From Hahella sp. HN01 (GTDB lineage Bacteria > Pseudomonadota > Gammaproteobacteria > Pseudomonadales > Oleiphilaceae), in contig NZ_JAHMIN010000028.1 in NCBI RefSeq assembly GCF_018986435.1, forward strand, positions 23,538-87,537: a DNA stretch of 64,000 nucleotides. Direction: 5' to 3'. The position numbers and the translations under genes are program-made. The notes below the pieces were generated by a model. The model had not been told where the DNA came from and did no database searches. It worked only from the letters and a program-made list of their open reading frames with translations. Below are positions 46,022 to 55,748 of this stretch, one piece after another; position 1 is the first letter of the stretch; each line of letters begins with the position of its first letter.

Positions 46022-46479
46022 TTCAAGGCGCTAACTCGGCGGAAAAAAGGTAGGCCATTTAGCATCCGAATAGCTGAGCGATGACATAACATCAGGCGCG
46101 AAGAGATTATACAGAGTTGAACACGGGTTATAAACCGAGCGTTGACTCCAAGCCTATATGCTGTAATCAGACTGGCAACCGATAAAACGGCGCCGAGAGA
46201 CGCATATCCAGGCGGAACGAATTCCCGCGGTAGGGTCAATCACCTTCCCGCCCATCCTCTGATTATAAAAGAGGATGGAAAACTAGTGACGACACGGCGC
46301 ACACATAGATAATGTACGGCTCGCACAATAGAGGCACAATCTGTAACTCTATGGTTGACCCGGATGATCCCATCCCATGGTCCACCAGCACACCTCCGCT
46401 GTGGCCTCACGCATCACCGTTCCGACTTGCTTAAGCGGTTTTTGGCGCCCACAGAACACTGAGTGGGACAAAAACATAA
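46022..46479 (+). promoter_or_regulatory. Long 5' leader of rne, probable autoregulatory region
   Basis: There is no gene in the roughly 450 bases between the promoter and the rne start. It contains a perfect 9-bp hairpin (CCATCCTCT 46252-46260, AGAGGATGG 46270-46278, nine-base A/T-rich loop) and several weaker folds. E. coli rne has a 361-base leader with hairpins through which RNase E shortens its own mRNA's life; the size and position here suggest the same logic, although sequence identity is not apparent. Confidence 0.5.
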
Positions 46480-49400
46480 ATGAAGCGAATGTTGATCAAC
46501 GCAACTCAACCAGAGGAGTTGCGTGTAGCCCTCGTTGACGGACAAAAACTGTACGATCTGGACATTGAATCCGGCACCCGCGAGCAAAAAAAATCCAATA
46601 TCTATAAAGGCAAAATTACCCGCATAGAGCCCAGCCTTGAGGCCGCCTTCGTAGACTTCGGCGCAGAGCGCCACGGCTTCCTGCCCCTGAAAGAAATTTC
46701 CCGCGAATACTTCAAGAGTCAGCCGCAAAAAGGCGGCAAGATGAACATCAAAGATTTGCTGCAGGAAGGCCAGGAAATAATCATCCAGGTGGACAAAGAA
46801 GAGCGCGGCAATAAAGGCGCAGCGCTCACGACGTTCATCAGCCTGGCTGGCCGCTATTTGGTGCTAATGCCGAACAACCCTCGTGCAGGCGGCATCTCTC
46901 GTCGCATTGAAGGCGATGATCGCGACCAATTGAAAGACGCCATGTCAGGCCTGACAGTTCCCAAAGATATGGGACTGATTATTCGCACTGCAGGCGTTGG
47001 CCGCTCCTCCAAAGAGCTGCAAAGAGATTTGGACTACCTGCTGCAATTCTGGGACTCCATCCGTCACGCATCGGATAGCAAGCCCGCGCCTTTCCTGATC
47101 TATCAGGAGAGCAACGTAGTTATCCGCGCCACCCGCGACTACTTGCGCCAGGATATTGGCGAGGTTCTGATCGACCACCCACAAGTACACCAGGACGCGC
47201 TTAACTTTGTAAAAGCGGTGATGCCAAACTTCGAAAACCGCATCAAGCTGTATCAGGATGACATCCCGCTATTCAATCGCTACCAGATTGAAAGCCAGAT
47301 CGAAACCGCGTTCCAGAGAGAAGTAAAACTGCCATCAGGCGGCTCTATTGTTATCGACCCAACCGAGGCCCTGGTTTCCATCGATATCAACTCTGCTCGC
47401 GCCACCAAAGGCGGCGACATTGAAGAGACCGCGCTGCAAACCAACCTGGAAGCAGCGGACGAGATCGCACGCCAGCTACGCCTTCGCGACATCGGCGGCC
47501 TGATTGTTATCGACTTTATCGACATGACGCCCAACAAGAACCAGCGCGAGGTGGAGAACCGCCTAAAAGAAGCACTGGAGTTGGATCGCGCTCGCGTGCA
47601 AATCGGCAAAATTTCCCGCTTTGGCTTACTGGAAATGTCACGTCAGCGTTTGCGCCCATCATTAGGCGAAACCCGTAACGAGATGTGCCCCCGTTGTAAA
47701 GGCCAGGGTTCGATTCGTGGCGTGGAGTCTCTTGCGCTATCCGTCATGCGCCTGATTGAAGAGGAAGCATTTAAAGAGCGCACAGCTGAAGTTCGCGCAA
47801 TCTGCCCTATCAGCGTCGCCACCTACCTGCTTAATGAAAAGCGCGAGAACCTGGCCAAAACGCAAAAGCGCCATGGCGTGAAAGTGATTGTAGTTCCCAA
47901 CTCGCATATGGACACCCCTCACTTCGAAGTTCAGCGAATCCGGGACGATAACGCCAATGTTAGCGAGATCAGCTACAACGTTAAGCCTGAAATGGAAGAG
48001 AAAAACCCGGTTGAAAGCCTGTTGCACAAAGAAGTTGTACGCCAGGAAGCCGCGGTGAAAACCATTGTGCCAACCTCTACGCCTGCCGCTCCAAGCGAAG
48101 AAGTTGGCTTGCTGAAGCGCCTGCGTCAGAAAGTGTCAAAAATGTTCTCTGGCGAGAAGAAAGACAGCGACCTTAAAATCACGGTTGCAGAATCTCCGCA
48201 AACGTCACAAGACAAAGACGCCGGCCGCAGAAAAGTTAAAGTGCGTGATCGTCAAGATGGCCAACGCGACAATCAACGCCAGGACAACCGTCAAGCCGAA
48301 TCCCGAGATGGCGGACAGGATAATCGTCGCGGCAACCGTGGCCGCAATGACGACCGCAACCAGCGCCGCAACGAACGCAACGAACGCAACGAACGTAACG
48401 ACGGACAGAAAGATAGACGTCAACGAGATCGCGACCCCAGCAAGGGCGATACTCCACGCGAGCAAAGAGGCCGCAACGAATCAGCGAAAGCAGACTCAGG
48501 CAGCCAGGAAAAGTCGGAGTTTAGTCGTCCAAGACGCGACCGCTCCTCCGGCAAGCCAGTTCCCCGCCCACAGCGTCAGGACAGACCTGAGCGCCAAGAC
48601 AAGCCTGAAACTCAGGAGAAAGTGGCCGAAGAGACTGCAGAACGTCGCACTCCCGTCGTAGCCACTAACGTCACAGACGAGCCCGTAAAGTCTGAAATCG
48701 CCAAAGAAGTATGGAACAAATCTGTTGAAGCAATCGCTGAAGTAGAAACCACCGACAAAGCTCGCCCATCGCAACCAAAGACGGAAGAGAAAGGCGCAGC
48801 GCCTACTCAGCAGTCAGCACAGTCCAGTGACGCTGTCGAGCCTGGCAAAGCGCCACAGGAGCGCGCTTCAGAGCAGCCGGCGAAACAGCTCGATGCAGAC
48901 ACACGTCAACGCAAGGATGATGGTGCAGAAGTCAAACAGCAGAGCGAAGGCGAGCAGGAAAAACCTGCGCGCAGAGGCCGTGCGGAAAACGACCCTCGCA
49001 ACAAAACACGCCGCCCCAAGCGTGAGGCTGCGGAAGCTAAATCAGAGGAAGCGCCCAAAGAGAGTCAGGTAGAGAAGCCTGTAGCACGAGCAAAAGCAAG
49101 TGCGCCAGAGGCGGACAGCATCTCTGCAGAAGCCAAGAGCAAGGAAGACAAGAAAGAGGAGAGCGTAGCTAAACCTGCTGTTGAGCAACCAAAGAAAGAG
49201 GCACCCACAGAGGCCAAGCCAGACACAGCGACGGTAGCGGATAAAAGTGCAGACAAAGCGGCGCCAGCGCCAACTGCCGAGAAGAAACATTCCGACAAAC
49301 CAGCTACAACTGCAGCAGAGTCCGAAGAGGAGCCTAAGCGAGCCTTCAACGATCCTCGAGAGGTGCGCAAGCGCATACAGGCTCAGAAGACTCAAACCAG

Positions 49401-49647
49401 CAATAACTCGGCAGGCGCTTCCGCCCCCCAGCCAATGGCGGCCCCAAAAGCTCCCGAAGCGGCAACCATCGAATCCAAGATGGAAGCGAAAGAGCCTGAG
49501 CAGCCCCAAAAAGCGCCGGTGGCGGAGAAACCTCGCGAGGAGGCTGAACCTCCCAAGAGCGCTCCCAGCGCCCCGGAGGCGACTGTCGCTGACGTAAAGG
49601 CTGAAGACAAACCTTCATCTCAGGACAGCAAGGCTTCACAAGCCTAA
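46480..49647 (+). CDS. rne: Ribonuclease E
   Basis: A 1055-residue endoribonuclease that starts mRNA decay and processes rRNA and tRNA. The catalytic half has the S1 domain ([17 protein letters not shown]), catalytic Asp302 and Asp345, and the zinc-link cysteines C403 and C406. An amphipathic helix at residues 544-558 ([15 protein letters not shown]) matches the membrane-targeting helix of E. coli RNase E. The C-terminal half is disordered: an Arg/Asn/Asp-rich RNA-binding region at about 585-700, then Glu/Lys/Ala/Pro-rich sequence. NDPR tetrapeptides occur at 837-840 and 957-960, resembling the degradosome contact motifs described in Pseudomonas. Conserved degradosome sites of the E. coli type are not recognisable. 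Confidence 0.98.
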   Translation: MKRMLINATQPEELRVALVDGQKLYDLDIESGTREQKKSNIYKGKITRIEPSLEAAFVDFGAERHGFLPLKEISREYFKSQPQKGGKMNIKDLLQEGQEIIIQVDKEERGNKGAALTTFISLAGRYLVLMPNNPRAGGISRRIEGDDRDQLKDAMSGLTVPKDMGLIIRTAGVGRSSKELQRDLDYLLQFWDSIRHASDSKPAPFLIYQESNVVIRATRDYLRQDIGEVLIDHPQVHQDALNFVKAVMPNFENRIKLYQDDIPLFNRYQIESQIETAFQREVKLPSGGSIVIDPTEALVSIDINSARATKGGDIEETALQTNLEAADEIARQLRLRDIGGLIVIDFIDMTPNKNQREVENRLKEALELDRARVQIGKISRFGLLEMSRQRLRPSLGETRNEMCPRCKGQGSIRGVESLALSVMRLIEEEAFKERTAEVRAICPISVATYLLNEKRENLAKTQKRHGVKVIVVPNSHMDTPHFEVQRIRDDNANVSEISYNVKPEMEEKNPVESLLHKEVVRQEAAVKTIVPTSTPAAPSEEVGLLKRLRQKVSKMFSGEKKDSDLKITVAESPQTSQDKDAGRRKVKVRDRQDGQRDNQRQDNRQAESRDGGQDNRRGNRGRNDDRNQRRNERNERNERNDGQKDRRQRDRDPSKGDTPREQRGRNESAKADSGSQEKSEFSRPRRDRSSGKPVPRPQRQDRPERQDKPETQEKVAEETAERRTPVVATNVTDEPVKSEIAKEVWNKSVEAIAEVETTDKARPSQPKTEEKGAAPTQQSAQSSDAVEPGKAPQERASEQPAKQLDADTRQRKDDGAEVKQQSEGEQEKPARRGRAENDPRNKTRRPKREAAEAKSEEAPKESQVEKPVARAKASAPEADSISAEAKSKEDKKEESVAKPAVEQPKKEAPTEAKPDTATVADKSADKAAPAPTAEKKHSDKPATTAAESEEEPKRAFNDPREVRKRIQAQKTQTSNNSAGASAPQPMAAPKAPEAATIESKMEAKEPEQPQKAPVAEKPREEAEPPKSAPSAPEATVADVKAEDKPSSQDSKASQA
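48367..48393 (+). repeat. Short in-frame 9-base tandem repeat within rne
   Basis: Three perfect copies of CGCAACGAA followed by a decayed fourth. They encode Arg-Asn-Glu repeats inside the basic RNA-binding region and may vary in number between strains without breaking the frame. Confidence 0.85.
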
Positions 49648-49669
49648 GCTGGCCATAGCTGGCACAATA

Positions 49670-49708
49670 CGCCGACGGCAGGCTGCAACGCCTGCCGTCG
49701 GCGTCTCG
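49670..49708 (+). terminator. Rho-independent terminator of rne
   Basis: A perfect 14-bp GC-rich stem (49670-49683 with 49690-49703) with the six-base loop TGCAAC, followed by TCTCGCTTTTT. Confidence 0.85.
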
Positions 49709-49868
49709 CTTTTTGCTCCCAGGTTCCGACCGAGACACAGCGAAAACCGTTATAAACGGAGCGCTTATGTCAGTGCAAAATGCGGATATTAATACTTCAC
49801 ATTTTTGCTGTAGCATCCGCTATCGGCATAAATTAGACTGATTCAAAGCGTCCTCTAAGGAACCCGTC

Positions 49869-50426
49869 ATGCAATCCGAAGCTTTTCCCTTTACCTCCCA
49901 GGAAATCGACCATCTTGAGTCACTGTTGTTCGACAACGATCAAGAAGAAGAAAACCTGGATCTATTTGGGATTCACGGTCTCTTGAGCGCATTTGCCGTT
50001 GGTCCGGCGGACGCGGACGTCAATGAGTGGCTACGCCTTATCCTCGACGGCTCCTGCCAACTGGAGAGCCAAGAGCTTGAGGAAATCAAACAAGCCATTC
50101 TGAGACTGTTTAAGCACATCGAGCAGCAACTTCACAGCGAGGAAAACGTCTCTGTGCCAGAGGAAATCTTTGACGACGAAGACGCTCTCGCTAACTGGTC
50201 TGCTGGATTTATTGAAGGCTTCCTGAGCAATGAAAAGCTGTGGTTTGAAGGCTACGACGAAGCCGCGGTGGCGTCATTGCTGCTTCCTATGATGGCGCAC
50301 TCCGAACTCTTCGAGGATGAAGACTTCGAGGACATAAAACACAATGACAAACTGATGGCGGAAATGGCGGACCAGATCCCAGAGAATCTGACCGATCTAT
50401 ACCTGCTCTATCACGCAAAGCAATAA
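49869..50426 (+). CDS. YecA/YgfB (UPF0149) family protein
   Basis: A 185-residue acidic protein. The family signature is seen in FGIHGLLSAFAVGPADADVNEW near residues 33-54 and NWSAGFIEGFLSNE near 115. It lacks the C-terminal zinc-binding SEC-C motif that some members carry. The function of the family is not established. AAGGA precedes the ATG. It is convergent with the PLD gene, with a hairpin between them. Confidence 0.8.
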   Translation: MQSEAFPFTSQEIDHLESLLFDNDQEEENLDLFGIHGLLSAFAVGPADADVNEWLRLILDGSCQLESQELEEIKQAILRLFKHIEQQLHSEENVSVPEEIFDDEDALANWSAGFIEGFLSNEKLWFEGYDEAAVASLLLPMMAHSELFEDEDFEDIKHNDKLMAEMADQIPENLTDLYLLYHAKQ

Positions 50427-50438
50427 GCTTGTTTTCAG

Positions 50439-50466
50439 GCAGCTCTCAAACCTTATTGAGGGCTGC
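50439..50466. terminator. Hairpin between the YecA-like and PLD genes
   Basis: An 11-bp stem with one wobble pair (50439-50449 with 50456-50466) and a six-base loop between convergent genes. There is no clear T run on either strand. Confidence 0.5.
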
Positions 50467-50467
50467 G

Positions 50468-51637
50468 CTACCTCAGAAATCGAATCAGCAGTTCGTCTAA
50501 TTTTCCCATCAAATAGACCATCAACCGACTATACCAGCCCATCTTATTCAGGGAGACCAAGGTTACCGCCCTGCTCTTTCTACGACACTGCTCGAAAAAG
50601 CCCGCCACTTGAGTCGTAAATTCTGCATTCCATACTTCCTGATTCGCTTCCAGATTCCAACGATACGTCCAATGATCAAGATTGAATGACCCAATCGAAC
50701 ACCAGTCGTCGCATATATACACCTTGGCATGAATAAACGTCGGCTGATATTCAAACAACTCCACCCCAGCTCGCAGCAAAGAACGATAATGGCGCCGCGC
50801 GGCGTAGGTTACCCCCGGATGATCACTCGTCAGCCCCGGAACAATAATCTGCACTTTAACGCCTTGTCGCGCCGCCCAACGCAGAGCGCGCCTGACCCGC
50901 CAAGACGTAACGAAATAAGGCGTAATGATCTGCAAACTTCCATGTGAGCGCTTAATGCGGCTCAGCAATTCACGCACGATGTCCTGCTTTCGCCACCCCC
51001 AACCAAAGGCGGCGCGCCCAGCCATTTCTCCACCTTTAACTGCCGCACGGCCCAAGGGGAGTATTATCTCGCTGCTTTCACGCCAGATTTCCCTAAAGCC
51101 CCTATCCCAGTCCGCCAACACCGGGCCCGAGATGGTCACAGCCACATCCAGCCAAGCCGGCTTGGCTTCTTGATCATTAGATTCGATAGTCTCTTCTGGC
51201 AAGGGCCCGCCCGGATCTGGAGTTTGCGGGAAAAAATCGTCCGTAATCCCAAAACCACCCACCAACGCCACCTCGCCATCCACTAACACCAGCTTGCGGT
51301 GATCTCTATGGAAGTTTCGAGTCCAACGTCGATAATTTATAGGGTTGTATGCAGCAACATGAATATTCGCCGGCAAGGCGTGAGATAAAAAGAGGTCGCG
51401 TAACACGGCGCGGGAACCGAAGTCGTCCAGCAGTAAAAATATCTGCACCCCACGATTCGACGCTTCTTCCAATAAGGCATACACCCATTGAAAGGCCCGC
51501 CCCCTCTCCATCAAATACATTTCAATAAATATGTAGTGACGAGCGGAGGAAAGCGCCTGATGCAGCGCATGCAGTATTTCAATATGCCCAATACTGAAAC
51601 CGAAAGCGTTGTCTCCGACAACCTTGCATCTATCCAT
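50468..51637 (-). CDS. Phospholipase D family enzyme, cardiolipin synthase-like
   Basis: A 389-residue protein with two HKD motifs, HRKLVLVDGEVALVGG near residue 115 and HAKVYICDDWCSIGSFN near 310, both intact. There is no N-terminal transmembrane pair, so it resembles ClsB rather than ClsA. The likely reaction is phosphatidyl transfer to form cardiolipin at the inner membrane, but other PLD substrates are possible. It lies ten bases downstream of the PHP gene, probably as an operon. Confidence 0.85.
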   Translation of the reverse strand: MDRCKVVGDNAFGFSIGHIEILHALHQALSSARHYIFIEMYLMERGRAFQWVYALLEEASNRGVQIFLLLDDFGSRAVLRDLFLSHALPANIHVAAYNPINYRRWTRNFHRDHRKLVLVDGEVALVGGFGITDDFFPQTPDPGGPLPEETIESNDQEAKPAWLDVAVTISGPVLADWDRGFREIWRESSEIILPLGRAAVKGGEMAGRAAFGWGWRKQDIVRELLSRIKRSHGSLQIITPYFVTSWRVRRALRWAARQGVKVQIIVPGLTSDHPGVTYAARRHYRSLLRAGVELFEYQPTFIHAKVYICDDWCSIGSFNLDHWTYRWNLEANQEVWNAEFTTQVAGFFEQCRRKSRAVTLVSLNKMGWYSRLMVYLMGKLDELLIRFLR

Positions 51638-51647
51638 GAGAGTTCAT

Positions 51648-52508
51648 TTATTGTCGAGCGCGCAAGACGTCAATGAGGCTAGGTAAAGATTGAGCCATCT
51701 TGGGAAATCGACCCAATTGACGCCAAGGCATCATAGCGCCGTGATAGTCGCTGCCTGCGGATTGCGCCAATCCAAGCTTTCCAGCCTCTTGCTGAATCCA
51801 GCCAAACTCGCCAGAGTTGATGTCGGGCACCGAGACCTCCACCGCATCTCCGCCGCAGGCTTTAATTTCCGCCATCAGACGCCGCAGTTTCGTAGCAGTC
51901 ATTTTGTATTTGAAAGGATGCGCCAGAGAACTGTATCCCTTACTGCGCTTCACAGCGGTAAGAACTTCTTCCAGGTCCGGCCAATACAGCTTCACATCGC
52001 CAATTTTTCCTGCGCCCAGATATTTCTTGAAAGCCACATCGATTGATTCAACCGCCTCCATTTCCAGCAACGCCTGAGCAAAGTGCGGACGAGCCGGCAC
52101 TCCACTTTCTGCAAACGTTTCCGCCCGGGCGTACAAATCAGCGATCTTTAGCTTTCTCTCCAGTTTATCGGCGATCACTCTGGCGCGATCCAAACGACGT
52201 GTTTTCTGCTTTTCCAACAGCGCAGCGACTTCACTGCCTTCCAGATCAAAATCAAACGCCAGCATATGTATCGTCATTCCCTGCCACAGGCATGAAAACT
52301 CCGTACCGGCAATCAACCTGATCCCCAGCGCCTTATCCAGTGACGCATCCATCAATGAGCGCATCCCTTCCACTGTATCGTGATCAGTAATTGCTAAAGT
52401 TGTCAGCCCCCGACTTACAGCTAGCTCCAGCAGCTCTGCTGGACTTCGGGAGCCATCCGAAGCGGTGGTGTGACAGTGAAGATCGAAGTCGTGATTGACA
52501 ATCTGCAT
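51648..52508 (-). CDS. PHP-domain phosphoesterase (YciV/TrpH, RNase AM type)
   Basis: A 286-residue PHP protein. The metal-binding motifs are DLHCHTTASDG near the N-terminus, TLAITDHDTVEG, SSLAHPFKY and SAGSDYHG. The E. coli counterpart YciV is a 5'-3' exonuclease that trims rRNA 5' ends and removes 3'-phosphate from pAp. It is divergent from yciB and immediately upstream of the PLD gene. Confidence 0.88.
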   Translation of the reverse strand: MQIVNHDFDLHCHTTASDGSRSPAELLELAVSRGLTTLAITDHDTVEGMRSLMDASLDKALGIRLIAGTEFSCLWQGMTIHMLAFDFDLEGSEVAALLEKQKTRRLDRARVIADKLERKLKIADLYARAETFAESGVPARPHFAQALLEMEAVESIDVAFKKYLGAGKIGDVKLYWPDLEEVLTAVKRSKGYSSLAHPFKYKMTATKLRRLMAEIKACGGDAVEVSVPDINSGEFGWIQQEAGKLGLAQSAGSDYHGAMMPWRQLGRFPKMAQSLPSLIDVLRARQ

Positions 52509-52675
52509 AAATGGTTACAAAACCCTAAAGTACAACGCTAGTAGAAAATACAGTATCATCTCGTCTAATTTAAGTTCTAATTAAAAAAGTTCTCCGCACG
52601 CCTAAACTTGCGTCATTGTGGGAGACAACAACGCCGACGGTCCTGACTGATCGTCGCCAAACGACACGGCTATCT

Positions 52676-53260
52676 ATGAAACTGTTATTTGATTTTTTTC
52701 CGATCATTCTTTTTTTCGTGGTCTATAAAACGACTAACGATATCGTCACCGCCACCGCCGCGCTTATACCCGCCACCGCCGCACAAGTCGCCTTCTCCTG
52801 GTTTAAATACCGGAAAGTGGAAAAGATGCATTTATTCGCCCTTGTTATCGTCGTGATACTGGGGGGCGCAACGATTCTATTTAAAGACGACACATTTATT
52901 AAGTGGAAGCCCAGCGTAGTGTGCTGGTTGCTGGCCGTCGTATTTCTGATTGGCGGCTGGGTAAGCAAAAAGAACCTTTACCAGCGCATGATGGAGGCGA
53001 ATATCAGCCTTCCGCAGCATGCATGGTCCAAACTGAATTATTCCTGGGTAATTTTTAATGCCCTATTGGGGGGACTCAACCTGTATGTCGCCTACCACTA
53101 CACCCAAGACCAATGGGTTAATTTTAAGCTATTCGGCATGCTCGGTTTGTCCCTGGTTTTCGCATTGATGCAGGGCGTTTACATCAGCCGCCACATGGAA
53201 GAGGACGAGCCAGCGCCATCCGATAGCGCTACAGGTAATGGCGATAACAAGTCCTTTTAG
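52676..53260 (+). CDS. yciB: Inner-membrane septation protein A (YciB/IspZ)
   Basis: A 194-residue polytopic membrane protein with about five transmembrane helices ([16 protein letters not shown] first, then three hydrophobic pairs). The family is linked to cell-envelope synthesis and septation. The frame is open 20 codons upstream, but the ATG at 52676 gives the conserved [10 protein letters not shown] start. A YciI-type gene follows after 47 bases. Confidence 0.93.
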   Translation: MKLLFDFFPIILFFVVYKTTNDIVTATAALIPATAAQVAFSWFKYRKVEKMHLFALVIVVILGGATILFKDDTFIKWKPSVVCWLLAVVFLIGGWVSKKNLYQRMMEANISLPQHAWSKLNYSWVIFNALLGGLNLYVAYHYTQDQWVNFKLFGMLGLSLVFALMQGVYISRHMEEDEPAPSDSATGNGDNKSF

Positions 53261-53307
53261 TTAACAAAGAAACTTCCAACATACCTCAAAGAATCAAGAG
53301 TCGCACA

Positions 53308-53607
53308 ATGCTCTACGTCATTTACGCAGAAGATAAAGCCAACAGCCTGGAAGACAGAATGCAGGCAAGACCAGACCACTTGCAGCGTCTGGAAACATTG
53401 AAAGAACAGGGCCGCCTCATCCTCGCCGGCCCCACTCCGCATGTTGACGCCATGGACCCGGGACCGGCCGGTTTCAGCGGAAGCGTGGTGATAGCGGAGT
53501 TCCCATCATTGGAAGACGCCAAAGCCTGGGCGGACGCAGACCCCTATATAAAAGCGGGCGTGTACGAGAAAGTCACCGTCAAGCCATTCAAAAAAGTATT
53601 GCCCTGA
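53308..53607 (+). CDS. YciI family protein
   Basis: A 99-residue ferredoxin-like-fold protein of the YciI family (it begins LYVIYAEDK and contains [10 protein letters not shown] and [17 protein letters not shown]). The function is not established, although YciI-like domains carry a conserved His-Asp pair suggestive of catalysis. It is downstream of yciB in the same direction and likely co-transcribed. Confidence 0.88.
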   Translation: MLYVIYAEDKANSLEDRMQARPDHLQRLETLKEQGRLILAGPTPHVDAMDPGPAGFSGSVVIAEFPSLEDAKAWADADPYIKAGVYEKVTVKPFKKVLP

Positions 53608-53781
53608 GAACAACCAAACGCTCTGGGCGCTTGCACTACCCTGTCGATATAGTTTAAAAAACATTCGACTAACACTGCCGCTATTTAAAGCGGGAGGCAG
53701 GGTCAACTCAAACTGAGACAATGATACAAATGCGCCCGGGCTTTCCAACAATGTCACCGCATACTACTTAGGAATAACAAC

Positions 53782-54441
53782 GTGGGAAAAAAAGCGCTTT
53801 TATTAGCCGGTTTGCTAATTTCCTCATTTGCATTTGCAGATACGAAATACATTGACGACACCATGTACGCTCCGTTGAGAAGCGGTCAGGGACTAGAGTT
53901 TCGTATCGTTCACAAAGGCGTAAAAAGCGGCACGCCGGTGGAGCATCTGCAAACCAACGCCGAGTCTGGATACAGCCTTATCCGCACCCCTGAAGGCATT
54001 GAAGGCTGGCTGCCCACCCGCTTTTTGATCAATGAGCCTGTCGCCAGAGATAAGCTCAACAGAATGACTCAGCAATATACCGCGCTACAGCAGAAATTTA
54101 ACGACCTGCAGAACGAATACAGCCAGATCAAAGGCGAAAACTCCAACCTCGGCGGCGCTCGGGAGCAACTGGAAAAGTCCAACAAAGAACTCCAATTGGA
54201 GCTTAGCAATATCAAACGCATTTCTGAGAACGCCATCGCTCTGGATACTCGTAATCGCGAACTTAGAGAAAGCAATGAGAAGCTGAAAAACGAAGTGGAA
54301 TTGCTCTCTGCAGAAAATTTGCGCCTGAAAGACAGCGACGAGCGCGACAAGATGCTATTGGGCGGTGGACTGGTGTTGCTTGGGGTCATTATCGCCCTGA
54401 TTGTCCCCATGTTTAAAAGAGAGAAGAAAGCCGGCTGGTAA
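53782..54441 (+). CDS. SH3-domain and coiled-coil membrane protein (YgiM type)
   Basis: A 219-residue exported protein. The signal peptide (about 1-19) is followed by a bacterial SH3 domain (about 25-85, including MYAPLRSGQG and IEGWLPTRFL). A long coiled coil (about 95-190) leads to a C-terminal transmembrane helix (MLLGGGLVLLGVIIALIVP) and a short basic tail. This matches the TIGR04211/YgiM architecture, so the SH3 domain faces the periplasm, perhaps touching peptidoglycan. The start is GTG at 53782. Confidence 0.85.
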   Translation: MGKKALLLAGLLISSFAFADTKYIDDTMYAPLRSGQGLEFRIVHKGVKSGTPVEHLQTNAESGYSLIRTPEGIEGWLPTRFLINEPVARDKLNRMTQQYTALQQKFNDLQNEYSQIKGENSNLGGAREQLEKSNKELQLELSNIKRISENAIALDTRNRELRESNEKLKNEVELLSAENLRLKDSDERDKMLLGGGLVLLGVIIALIVPMFKREKKAGW

Positions 54442-54466
54442 CGCTTATCTACCCCCTTCCCTGAAA

Positions 54467-54506
54467 ACTCGTCCGCAATAACATCCGAGTATGTTTGCGG
54501 ACGAGT
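54467..54506. repeat. 12-bp inverted repeat after the SH3-domain gene
   Basis: ACTCGTCCGCAA (54467-54478) and TTGCGGACGAGT (54495-54506) are perfectly complementary around a 16-base loop. No T run follows. It could be a Rho-assisted terminator or a regulator site. The rest of the 54442-54810 gap holds only the PilZ-gene promoter. Confidence 0.6.
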
Positions 54507-54748
54507 GCTACACTATTCATATATAAGGAAGCAGACAAACGTTTGCTTTTTTATTAAAGCCTTTTATAACCGGATACTTTCATCACTATATTTTTTATAT
54601 CACAGTGAGCTGAAAACGCGTCCGGAATAATGGAAGCGGGTGTGCTTGAAAGGGGGGAAAGGTTTTCATGCTATCAATATATAGTGCCTTGATTCAATAG
54701 CACATACCAAATGTTCTACCAATAGGCCAACTTATAACAAATCCAGCT

Positions 54749-54777
54749 TTGACAGGTCCTTTTTAGCAGCGTATAAA
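54749..54777 (+). promoter_or_regulatory. Strong sigma70 promoter of the PilZ gene
   Basis: A perfect TTGACA (54749-54754), a 17-base spacer and TATAAA (54772-54777). The start would be near 54784, giving a leader of about 27 bases that contains the ribosome binding site GAGG. Confidence 0.75.
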
Positions 54778-54810
54778 ACTAAGGACCCAATAACAATAAG
54801 TGAGGCCGCG

Positions 54811-55122
54811 ATGAGACTGACAACTATGCGCGATTACAGCGAGAAACGTGATTTCATCCGTATGAAAGTCGACTCAGAAATTGTGTTGACTATCGCCGAC
54901 ACTGGCAGAAGCTTAACAGGGGTTTGTAAAGACCTGAGTGGGGCAGGAATGTCCATCGAAATTGGTGAGCCGTTCGCCGAGGGCGCAGAATTTCAAACGT
55001 CCCTCCCCTCGTCCAACGAGGCATTTCCTTCTTTTGAGACCATCGTCCGAGTAATCAGATGTACGCCTGTATCTGAGGACAGATACGTCATAGGCGTAGA
55101 GATCACCAAGGTCGTCAATTGA
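54811..55122 (+). CDS. Single-domain PilZ protein, c-di-GMP binding
   Basis: A 103-residue stand-alone PilZ domain. Both ligand motifs are present: RxxxR in KRDFIRMKV near residue 13 and DxSxxG in KDLSGAGMSIE near 45. It should therefore bind cyclic di-GMP and act as an adaptor. It is not the type IV pilus protein of the same name that neighbours holB elsewhere, since that lacks the motifs. An in-frame ATG at 54826 is an alternative start. It is a monocistronic unit with promoter and terminator. Confidence 0.88.
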   Translation: MRLTTMRDYSEKRDFIRMKVDSEIVLTIADTGRSLTGVCKDLSGAGMSIEIGEPFAEGAEFQTSLPSSNEAFPSFETIVRVIRCTPVSEDRYVIGVEITKVVN

Positions 55123-55131
55123 TATCCATGA

Positions 55132-55156
55132 AAGGCGTCACTCGACGCCTTTTTTG
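55132..55156 (+). terminator. Rho-independent terminator of the PilZ gene
   Basis: AAGGCGTC (55132-55139) pairs with GACGCCTT (55144-55151) around a four-base loop, followed by T's. It also lies just after the convergent rraA stop. Confidence 0.88.
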
Positions 55157-55171
55157 TTTCCTTTGGCTCAA

Positions 55172-55663
55172 CTACTCTTGAGGCATACTTAGCTGCTCTG
55201 GAGATACAATCACGCCATTATTGTCTGCATAAATATAATGGCCGGGTTTAAATGTGACGCCGCCAAATGTAATGTCCACATTCAAATCGCCGATTCCCCT
55301 CTTATCCGTTTTCATGGGATGAGTACCTAATGCTTGAACGCCAAGATCAGTTTGGCGAATCACATCAACATCCCGGATGCATCCGTAGATAATGATCCCC
55401 TCCCATCCGTTGGCCGCTGCTTTCTCCGCCAGCATATCTCCCAATAGCGCCGCCCTTTTGGAGCCGCCACCGTCCACCACCATAACCTTACCATGCCCTG
55501 GTTGATCCACCTGCTGCTTGACGACAGAGTTATCCTCAAAACACTTAACCGTCACAATTTCTCCGCCAAATGAACTCCTGGCTCCGAAATTTTGAAACAT
55601 TGGCTCAACCACTTTAACCAGCTGTGGATATGCGTCGCATAAATCTGGAGTGACATATTTCAC
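55172..55663 (-). CDS. rraA: RraA, regulator of ribonuclease E
   Basis: A 163-residue trimeric protein that binds the C-terminal region of RNase E in E. coli and inhibits RNA decay. The opening TPDLCDAYP, the central [16 protein letters not shown] and [16 protein letters not shown] are family signatures. Aldolase activity known from related proteins cannot be judged here. The start is GTG, with GGGAG upstream. It lies 85 bases after the NAD(P)-binding protein gene. Confidence 0.95.
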   Translation of the reverse strand: MKYVTPDLCDAYPQLVKVVEPMFQNFGARSSFGGEIVTVKCFEDNSVVKQQVDQPGHGKVMVVDGGGSKRAALLGDMLAEKAAANGWEGIIIYGCIRDVDVIRQTDLGVQALGTHPMKTDKRGIGDLNVDITFGGVTFKPGHYIYADNNGVIVSPEQLSMPQE

Positions 55664-55748
55664 TTATTAGTGCTCCCTATTTTTATGAAAGTGCAGAAGT
55701 ATTATTAGAAGGTTTTTACCAAGAAACTTAAACGGCCAAGACCGCCTT

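Noticed and set aside
48367..48393. Short tandem repeats considered as a CRISPR or VNTR locus
   Set aside because: Nine-base copies without spacers, in frame within rne; they are coding repeats only.
48205..49597. Several hydrophobic or basic frames opposite or beside the rne tail
   Set aside because: They result from the low-complexity codons of the RNase E C-terminal half.
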